From Phaseolus vulgaris (taxonomy: Eukaryota; Streptophyta; Magnoliopsida; Fabales; Fabaceae), in assembly GCF_000499845.2 (NCBI RefSeq), contig NC_023749.2:46260108-46324107 (forward strand): 64,000 bases of DNA. Direction: 5' to 3'. Below, piece by piece: positions 58,702-64,000 of the stretch. The position numbers were made by a program, and so were the translations under genes. How positions within the stretch are numbered: position 1 is the stretch's first letter; the number at the start of each line of letters is the position of its first letter. A model generated the notes under the pieces. The model was not told the DNA's origin, made no database searches, and worked only from the letters and a program-made list of their open reading frames with translations.

Positions 58702-59594
58702 TGTACCGCCCTAGTAGTCGGAAGTAATGACGTGGCGTCGAGCTGTGATATAGGCGTGTTGGATGGTACACCTGGTTGGCAGAAGGGAAGGAGGTCGGGA
58801 GGTTCGCGTACTCGCCAGTTATTAAGTTGGTGTGCTCCGATCTCCATCACACCGATACCGGCGGTCACCAAGTTGAAGATGAAGTCGCCAGATATGAATC
58901 CAGGCGACCAAGTGATTAGAGATCGCCAAAGCAAGGACATCGTCGAAGAAGAAGGTAGATGGATGCTTCCCAGCTGGCCAGAGGATGAGGTCGGGGGGCA
59001 GCTTACTCGGGCATAAACGGTGGAACAGGTGGTGCATATTATGAAGGCGGCCGGCGAGACCACAGGGAAGGTGTGTACGAAGGCACCCTAACTCGCCAAA
59101 CCCAGTAGAGATCGCGCTCCAAGACAACTATGCACTGAGTAGTATCATGCATAAGTAACTTAGCCAAAAGAGAGTCAGAAGCAGCGCCCAAGTCAAGGAG
59201 GCTCCAGATGATGGCACGTGTACAGCTGGATGCGAGCCACGTGTCCAGATGTGTAACTGCCAGGAGAGAGAAAGTGTCCAGGTATATAAGGGTTTCCCAA
59301 CGAACTTCTGAGGTACGCACGTTCAGATTGTCTTCTTTACGCTTGCGAGTTCTTGATCATACTGAGAGAGAACTGGTTCACGGTTCCTTGAGAGTTCTTG
59401 AGTGTTACTCTTAGTAATTGGTGGTTCGGTCACTGACTTGGGCGTAGGAGTGCGATCGGCCGCAGCGGCGCCGTTCTGTTCTTTTGTAGGTTCTTGAGGT
59501 GGATCGCGGCGAAGGACGGAGGCAAACGCGGCGCATACGTCGATCCAAGTTTGACGAGGCAAAGCTCCAGCGTTCTGGTCAACAGGCAGGATCA
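58702..59594 (+). repeat. Ty3/gypsy 5' LTR (893 bp, borders tentative)
   Basis: The proposed start is TGTACCGCCCTAGTAGTCGG and the end is GGCAGGATCA, just before the primer-binding region. The base composition changes from AT-rich to about half G+C. The U5-like part (59420-59594) contains 'gacttgggcgtaggagtgcg' and 'gccgcagcggcgccgttct', phrases typical of plant Tat/Athila-group LTRs. The 3' LTR lies outside the window, so the left border cannot be verified. Confidence 0.5.
59283..59289 (+). promoter_or_regulatory. TATA box of the gypsy LTR, with upstream G-box
   Basis: TATATAA at 59283 is preceded by CACGTG (G-box, 59238-59243) and followed by 'gggtttcccaacg'. Transcription would start near 59315 and read into gag. 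In GC-rich surroundings this TATA string is more convincing than elsewhere in the window. Confidence 0.55.
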
Positions 59595-59616
59595 TCAGGC
59601 GCCCACCGTGGGGCCG
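59595..59616 (+). other. Gypsy primer-binding region
   Basis: TCAGGCGCCCACCGTGGGG directly follows the proposed LTR end. The phrase GGCGCCCACCGTGGGGC is common at this position in plant Tat-lineage elements. I did not assign a tRNA. Confidence 0.45.
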
Positions 59617-59970
59617 TGTAAAACCTGTTCCCATCCACAACGTGAGTTCTTGGAGGTTTTTGCAGTTTTCTGTGTGGTTGTGTGCTGGTGCAACCATCGT
59701 TCGCTGTTCATCTAGGTTTTGTTCGGTAATTTCGCGTTTTCCACCGTTCGTTTGGGTTTTTGTTCGGTGAGGTGAAGTTTTCCGCTGCTTACGCGAGATT
59801 TGTTCGGTGAGATCTGAGTTCTTTGGCTCGTTTTGGTTTTTCGTGGAAGGAGTGCTGGTTTTTGGGGCAGTTGCAGGTTTCTGTGGAGGTTTTCTGTGTT
59901 CTTGAGGTTTCTTTCGAGGTTTCGCGAAGTCCTGACTGATTGATCGCTGAATCGATCGTCGCTGAAGGAG

Positions 59971-61404
59971 GTGTTGTTCATTACTCTCTGTGATTTGTCA
60001 AGTTTTCATGAGAAAAATGAGAAGCAATCGTTCAAGTCCGTTGCACCTGTTGCTGCTGAAGGCACCATGACCATGGCGCAGATGGTGGAAATTATGCGTT
60101 CGTTGCAGGCGAATGTGGAAGCCTCGCGTATAGAGCAGGCGAGAATGCATGAGGACCTGATCGCCTCTTGGGGCAGGAATGATGAGCTTAGCAGAGTGAC
60201 GGAAGAACTGCGTCAAGCTCTTCAGGAGCAGCGAGGGCGTCCAGTCACTGAAGAGGTCGCGCCGTCAACGCCGCCTCGTGTTTTTCCTATGCCTTTCGTT
60301 CAAGCGATTACCAACTCGCCTATCCCTACGAGCGTGGTGCCTGTGAAAGCTGTTTTTACCGGCGTGGAGGATCCCGAAGCACATCTCACCACGTTCCATA
60401 CGCAGATGATGCTGTCAGGAGGATCAGACACCGTGTACTGCAAGATGTTCGTGAGCACGCTCCAAGGAACGGCGCTGGAATGGTTTGTGAGCCTGCCTAC
60501 AGGTCACATAACCAACTTCCAACAGTTTTCAAAGATCTTCGTCGAGCAGTACATCGTGAACAAGGCACCGCCCAAGGTCTCTTATGATTTGTTCGATATA
60601 AGGCAGTATCAGGGAGAGTCCCTCAGGGACTACCTGAATCGTTTTGGGGCGCAGATGGTCCGATCGCCAGCCAAAGATGAAGAGATGCTGGTCTACGCAT
60701 TTAAAAAGGGCGTGCTGCCGGGACCATTCTGCGAAGCATTGATCAGGGCTCACCCTGCCACGTTTGCTGAGGTCAGGCGACTTGCGGTGGCCCACATCGC
60801 CGATGAGAGTGAAGTCGCCGAGAAGAGGGGAAGCGTAGCTCCCGTCAGGCCACGTGCCCAGACCAGGATCCAGCCACAGAGGGTGCTGGAGACAGCGGCG
60901 GCCAGGAGGGATCAGAGGACTCGCCATCCTTATGACCCAAGGAAGAACAAGGGCAGGGGCCAAGGACGCCCGCAACCAGCACGCCCGGAGTACAATCGCC
61001 CACCTAAGCACAAGTTTGTCATGGGATTGGCGGACCTGATCGCCATTCCCAATATATCAGCTAGGTTGAAAGCGCCCGAGAAGGTGGGCGACAAGGTGTT
61101 GGGACCAAAGCCTGACGCCTGGTGTGAGTTTCACCAGGGCTTTGGTCACACCGTGGACTTGTGTTTGGCTTTAGGATACCAGCTCGACGATCTGGTCAAG
61201 AGCGGGTTCCTAAACGACTACTTGTTGGACAGAAGGACGGGGGGGCGCCTCGAGCTCCCAACCAACAGGTGGAAAGGCTCAGCAGCACGAGATGCCTACC
61301 CACGAGGAAATCCACACCATTGCAGGAGGTTTCTCAGGTGGTGGATGCACCGCATCACAGAGGAAGAAGTACGCGAGGTCTGTGATGACGGTAGATATGT
61401 TTGA
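59971..61404 (+). CDS. Gypsy Gag polyprotein (477 aa)
   Basis: An N-terminal coiled-coil-like region (MAQMVEIMRSLQANVEASRI, about residue 35) is followed by a retrotransposon Gag domain at about 130-240 ('TTFHTQMMLSGGSDTVYCKM', 'ALEWFVSLPTGHITNFQQFS'), an Arg/Pro-rich segment at 280-340, and the Tat-lineage C-terminal motif 'WCEFHQGFGHTVDLCLALGY' (about 385-405), which stands in for a classical knuckle. Translation may begin at the inner Met of 'MTMAQMV'. From about residue 425 the frame is wrong: after a run of seven G at about 61240 the expected 'EEIHTIAGGFSGGG' is in the +1 frame, so the last ~50 residues are aberrant. Gag packages element RNA. Confidence 0.85.
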   Translation: MLFITLCDLSSFHEKNEKQSFKSVAPVAAEGTMTMAQMVEIMRSLQANVEASRIEQARMHEDLIASWGRNDELSRVTEELRQALQEQRGRPVTEEVAPSTPPRVFPMPFVQAITNSPIPTSVVPVKAVFTGVEDPEAHLTTFHTQMMLSGGSDTVYCKMFVSTLQGTALEWFVSLPTGHITNFQQFSKIFVEQYIVNKAPPKVSYDLFDIRQYQGESLRDYLNRFGAQMVRSPAKDEEMLVYAFKKGVLPGPFCEALIRAHPATFAEVRRLAVAHIADESEVAEKRGSVAPVRPRAQTRIQPQRVLETAAARRDQRTRHPYDPRKNKGRGQGRPQPARPEYNRPPKHKFVMGLADLIAIPNISARLKAPEKVGDKVLGPKPDAWCEFHQGFGHTVDLCLALGYQLDDLVKSGFLNDYLLDRRTGGRLELPTNRWKGSAARDAYPRGNPHHCRRFLRWWMHRITEEEVREVCDDGRYV

Positions 61405-62068
61405 AGACCACTCGCCGGATGTGGACATTACATTCACCAAGCAAGATCTTCGGGACGTTGTGCCTCACGACAACGACCCCATAGTCATCTCGCTGATCAG
61501 AGCAGGAAGGAAGGTTCACAGGGTTCTTGTGGACCAGGGAAGCTCGGCAGACGTGATGTTCTGGCCGACTTTCACGCAGTTGGAGCTACCCCTTGACCAG
61601 CTGAGGCCTTATGGAGGTTGTTTGTATGGTTTTGCTGGCGACCAGGTGGAGGTCAGGGGGTACATTGAGTTGAGGACCACGTTTACAGATGAGGCTGGTT
61701 CGAGAACAGAGAAAATCAAGTACCTTGTCGTGAACGCCCTTTCAGCATACAACATTCTGCTGGGAAGACCCACGCTCAACAGAATAGGCGCTATACCGTC
61801 GACCCGGCACATGAAGGTGAAGCTGCCGTCCATGGAAGGGGTGGTGATCACCATCAAATCCGACCAGAAGGAAGCGAAGAAGTGCTATGAGAATAGCCTG
61901 AAGAACAAGAGGTCGGTGAGTTATGTGACAACCACCCCGCCTCCTGGTGTGAAGCCCAGATCGACGGTAATAGAAGAGACCGCCAGAAGAGATGTGGTAA
62001 TGGTGGATGCTGAGCTAGGGGAGGGGAACGTTGGTCTGGAGGAAGAAGAGGCGCGAAATCGCCCTTAG
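61292..62068 (+). CDS. Gypsy protease region
   Basis: The frame contains 'EEIHTIAGGFSGGGCTASQR', 'PDVDITFTKQDLRDVVPHDN', 'ISLIRAGRKVHRVLVDQGSS' and 'YNILLGRPTLNRIGAIPSTR'. VDQGSSAD (Asp codon at 61532) is the retroviral-type aspartic protease site in the form usual for Tat-lineage elements, where Gln replaces Ser/Thr of DSG. The true upstream join is to Gag; the Met at 61292 is only the first in this frame after the shift. It ends at TAG 62066-62068, after which the same frame continues with pol. Confidence 0.8.
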   Translation: MPTHEEIHTIAGGFSGGGCTASQRKKYARSVMTVDMFEDHSPDVDITFTKQDLRDVVPHDNDPIVISLIRAGRKVHRVLVDQGSSADVMFWPTFTQLELPLDQLRPYGGCLYGFAGDQVEVRGYIELRTTFTDEAGSRTEKIKYLVVNALSAYNILLGRPTLNRIGAIPSTRHMKVKLPSMEGVVITIKSDQKEAKKCYENSLKNKRSVSYVTTTPPPGVKPRSTVIEETARRDVVMVDAELGEGNVGLEEEEARNRP

Positions 62069-64000
62069 GAAGCGAGGGAGCTGGGAATCGCCAGGGCGGT
62101 GATCGCCAGAGAAACCAGGCCAAAACCTGTCGAGCAGTGGCTCGAGAGAGAGATCGGAGGAAAGATCTTCAAGCTGGGAAGATCTCTGGAGGTTGAGCTC
62201 CAGGACCAGATCGCCAAGGTGATAGAGCGGCATCTGGATGCGTTCGCATGGTCCGCTTCGGACATGCCCGGGATCGATCCCGACTTCTTGTGCCATCACT
62301 TGGCGATGGACAACTTGGTGAGACCAGTACGACAGAGGAGAAGGAAGTTCAATGAGGAGAGGAGGCAGGCGATCAGAGACGAAACACAGAAACTCCTCGC
62401 TGCAGGCCATATCAGGGAGGTACAGTACCCCGATTGGCTAGCCAATGTCGTGCTGGTGAAGAAGAGTAATGGGAAATGGCGCATGTGCGTCGATTTCACC
62501 GATTTGAATAAAGCATGCCCAAAGGATTTGTATCCTTTGCCAAGCATAGACGCCCTGGTGGACAGTGCTGCAGGGTGTAAGTTGTTGAGCTTCCTGGACG
62601 CCTTCTCGGGGTATAACCAGATCAAGATGCATCCCATGGATGAAGAGAAGACTGTCTTCATGACCAAGAGATCGTGCCACTGCTACAAGGTGATGCCGTT
62701 TGGGCTGAAGAATGCGGGGGCCACGTACCAGAGGTTGATGGATCGAGTACTTGCACCAATGCTGGGAAGGAATGTGCAAGCATACGTAGATGACATGGTC
62801 GTGACCTCGCCGGAGAAGAGCAAGCACGTTGCGGATTTGGAGGAGTTGTTCACTACGATCGCCAAGTTTAAATTGAAGCTGAGTCCCGAGAAGTGCATTT
62901 TTGGCGTGGAGGCTGGGAAGTTCCTGGGATTTCTCCTAACTGAAAGAGGGATAAAAGCCAACCCTGATAAGTGTGCCGCCATCTTGGCGATGAGGAGCCC
63001 GACCACTGTGAAGGAAGTGCAGCAGCTTACAGGTCGGATGGCCGCCCTGTCTCGTTTCGTGTCCGCTAGTGGAGAGAAGGGCCATCCGTATTTTCAGTGC
63101 TTAAGGCGGAATAACAAGTTTTCCTGGACGAAGGAGTGTGAAGAAGCCTTCGTCAAGCTGAAGGAGTATTTGGCGAGCCCGCCGGTTTTGTGCAAACCGC
63201 TGGTGGGAACCCCTCTCAGGTTGTATTTTGCTGTAACTGAGAGGGCGGTGAGTGCGGTGCTCGCCCAGGACCAAGATCAGGCTCAAAAGCCCATTTACTT
63301 TGTTAGTAAGGTGCTGCAGGGCCCCGAAACGAGGTATCAGGCCCTGGAGAAGGCTGCACTGGCAGTAGTCTTTTCGGCGAGGAGGTTACGCCACTATTTC
63401 CATAGCTTCACGATATTGGTGATGACCAACTTGCCCATCCAGAAGGTCTTGAAGAAGCCTGACGTTGCTGGGAGGATGGTGAAGTGGGCAGTGGAGCTGT
63501 CGGAGTTTGATATTAAGTATGAGCCCCGAGGCCCGATCAAGGGGAAGATCTTCGCAGATTTCGTGGTCGAGCTCTCGTCTGAAGCAGCACGAGTTGAGGG
63601 GGATGATTTTCGTTGGGTGCTTTCGGTGGACGGGTCGTCGAACCAGCAGGGTAGCGGTGCTGGAGTCATCTTGGAGGGACCCAACGGCGTGCTGATCGAA
63701 CAATCCTTGAGGTTTGCCTTCAAAGCTAGCAACAATCAAGCAGAGTATGAGGCGCTGATCGCCGGTATCTTGCTGGCTAAGGAGATGGGAGCCAGGGTGC
63801 TGATGGCTAAGAGTGACTCGCTGTTGGTCACGGGACAAGTAACAGGCGAGATCCAGGCTAAAGATCCACAAATGGCGGCTTACCTGGAGTATGTACAGGA
63901 ACTGAAGAGTTCCTTTGCCTCCTTTGAAGTGGTGCATGTGCCCAGAGAGCAGAATGCCCGAGCTGACTTGCTAGCTAAGCTCGCCAGTTCAGGCAAGGGG
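62069..64000 (+). CDS. Gypsy pol: RT, RNase H and second RNase H (partial)
   Basis: Open from the TAG at 62066 to the window end, in the protease frame. RT motifs are 'DWLANVVLVKKSNGKWRMCV' with 'DFTDLNKACPKD', 'LDAFSGYNQIKMHP', 'PFGLKNAGATYQRLM' and the catalytic 'YVDDMVVTS' (62783-62809). The RT-linked RNase H follows near 63220 ('LRLYFAVTERAVSAVLAQ'; 'YQALEKAALAVVFSARRLRH'). A second RNase H begins near 63625 with 'VLSVDGSSNQQGSGAGVIL', 'NNQAEYEALIAGILLAKEMG', 'AKSDSLLVTGQV' and 'REQNARADLLAKLAS', showing the D, E, D, D catalytic set. Two RNase H domains mark the Tat (Ogre/Retand-related) lineage. Integrase should follow beyond the window. No frame damage is seen within this part. Confidence 0.9.

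Noticed and set aside
58608..59320. Minus-strand open frames of 93-151 codons in the gypsy LTR region
   Set aside because: GC-rich DNA produces long chance frames; they overlap the LTR and match no family I know.
61238..61248. Programmed -1 frameshift at the G run
   Set aside because: A -1 slip would not enter the frame that encodes the expected Gag-protease linker; a +1 change is needed, which fits an extra base.
1..64000. tRNA, rRNA, CRISPR or endogenous pararetrovirus
   Set aside because: I looked for cloverleaf-like GC-rich blocks, rRNA signatures, spaced repeats and viral coat/movement motifs and saw none; all RT sequences fit copia or gypsy.

Overview
The window looks like nuclear DNA from a dicot plant, most likely a phaseoloid legume (bean, cowpea or soybean relatives). 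I infer this from the very AT-rich non-coding DNA, intron-containing gene fragments of plant-only families (PIF-type bHLH, CHUP1/IPGA1-like, ankyrin-PGG of the BDA1 type), and the mix of Ty1/copia, Ty3/gypsy Tat-lineage, CACTA, Mutator-like and Tourist-like elements. The genus is a guess. I see no rRNA, tRNA, operon or CRISPR. Almost everything is transposon-derived, and only one host-type gene is still readable.

Layout. The first two thirds is a tandem segmental duplication. Unit A (about 1.88-32.7 kb) and unit B (about 33.8-50.7 kb) share the same order of landmarks: a 'putative plant transposon protein' remnant, an intron/last exon region of an alpha/beta-hydrolase, CACTA-derived DNA, a non-coding repeat, ~30-bp minisatellites, and an ankyrin-PGG gene. 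The units differ by later insertions, and because each serves as the other's reference, several insertions have a visible empty site. Unit A gained a copia element with a palindromic LTR (3.56-6.70 kb), a Pack-CACTA carrying a five-exon piece of a PIF-like bHLH gene (6.90-12.11 kb, TSD TTT), a 1.6-kb non-coding element (13.36-14.97 kb), a 7.3-kb CACTA with decayed transposase and Ulp1-like genes (16.40-23.71 kb, TSD AAT), and six Tourist-like MITEs joined end to end (27.18-31.84 kb) inside its ankyrin pseudogene. Unit B gained sequence containing a CACTA with sucrose-synthase and CHUP1-like exon fragments (36.12-39.75 kb), a 383-bp foldback CACTA MITE (42.38-42.76 kb, TSD TAA), and a chimeric retroelement (44.80-49.18 kb) in the first exon of its ankyrin-PGG gene.

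The chimeric element is outwardly a TRIM-like element: two 120-bp repeats differing at 3 positions, with ATTTGT on both sides. Inside it lies a copia gag-less pol gene followed by that copia's own ~280-bp LTR, but no matching copia LTR at the 5' end.

Right part. At 51.16-52.83 kb is a small CACTA-like element with TSD TAT. At 53.7-57.15 kb is a minus-strand copia 3' half whose LTR is split by a Mutator-like element (54.10-55.73 kb) with ~270-bp inverted repeats and a perfect 9-bp TSD. At 57.15-58.14 kb is a probable solo LTR. From 58.7 kb to the window end lies a GC-rich Ty3/gypsy Tat-lineage element (LTR, gag, protease, RT, RNase H and a second RNase H), broken only by a one-base shift and one in-frame stop. 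Its base composition differs sharply from its surroundings, consistent with a recent arrival.
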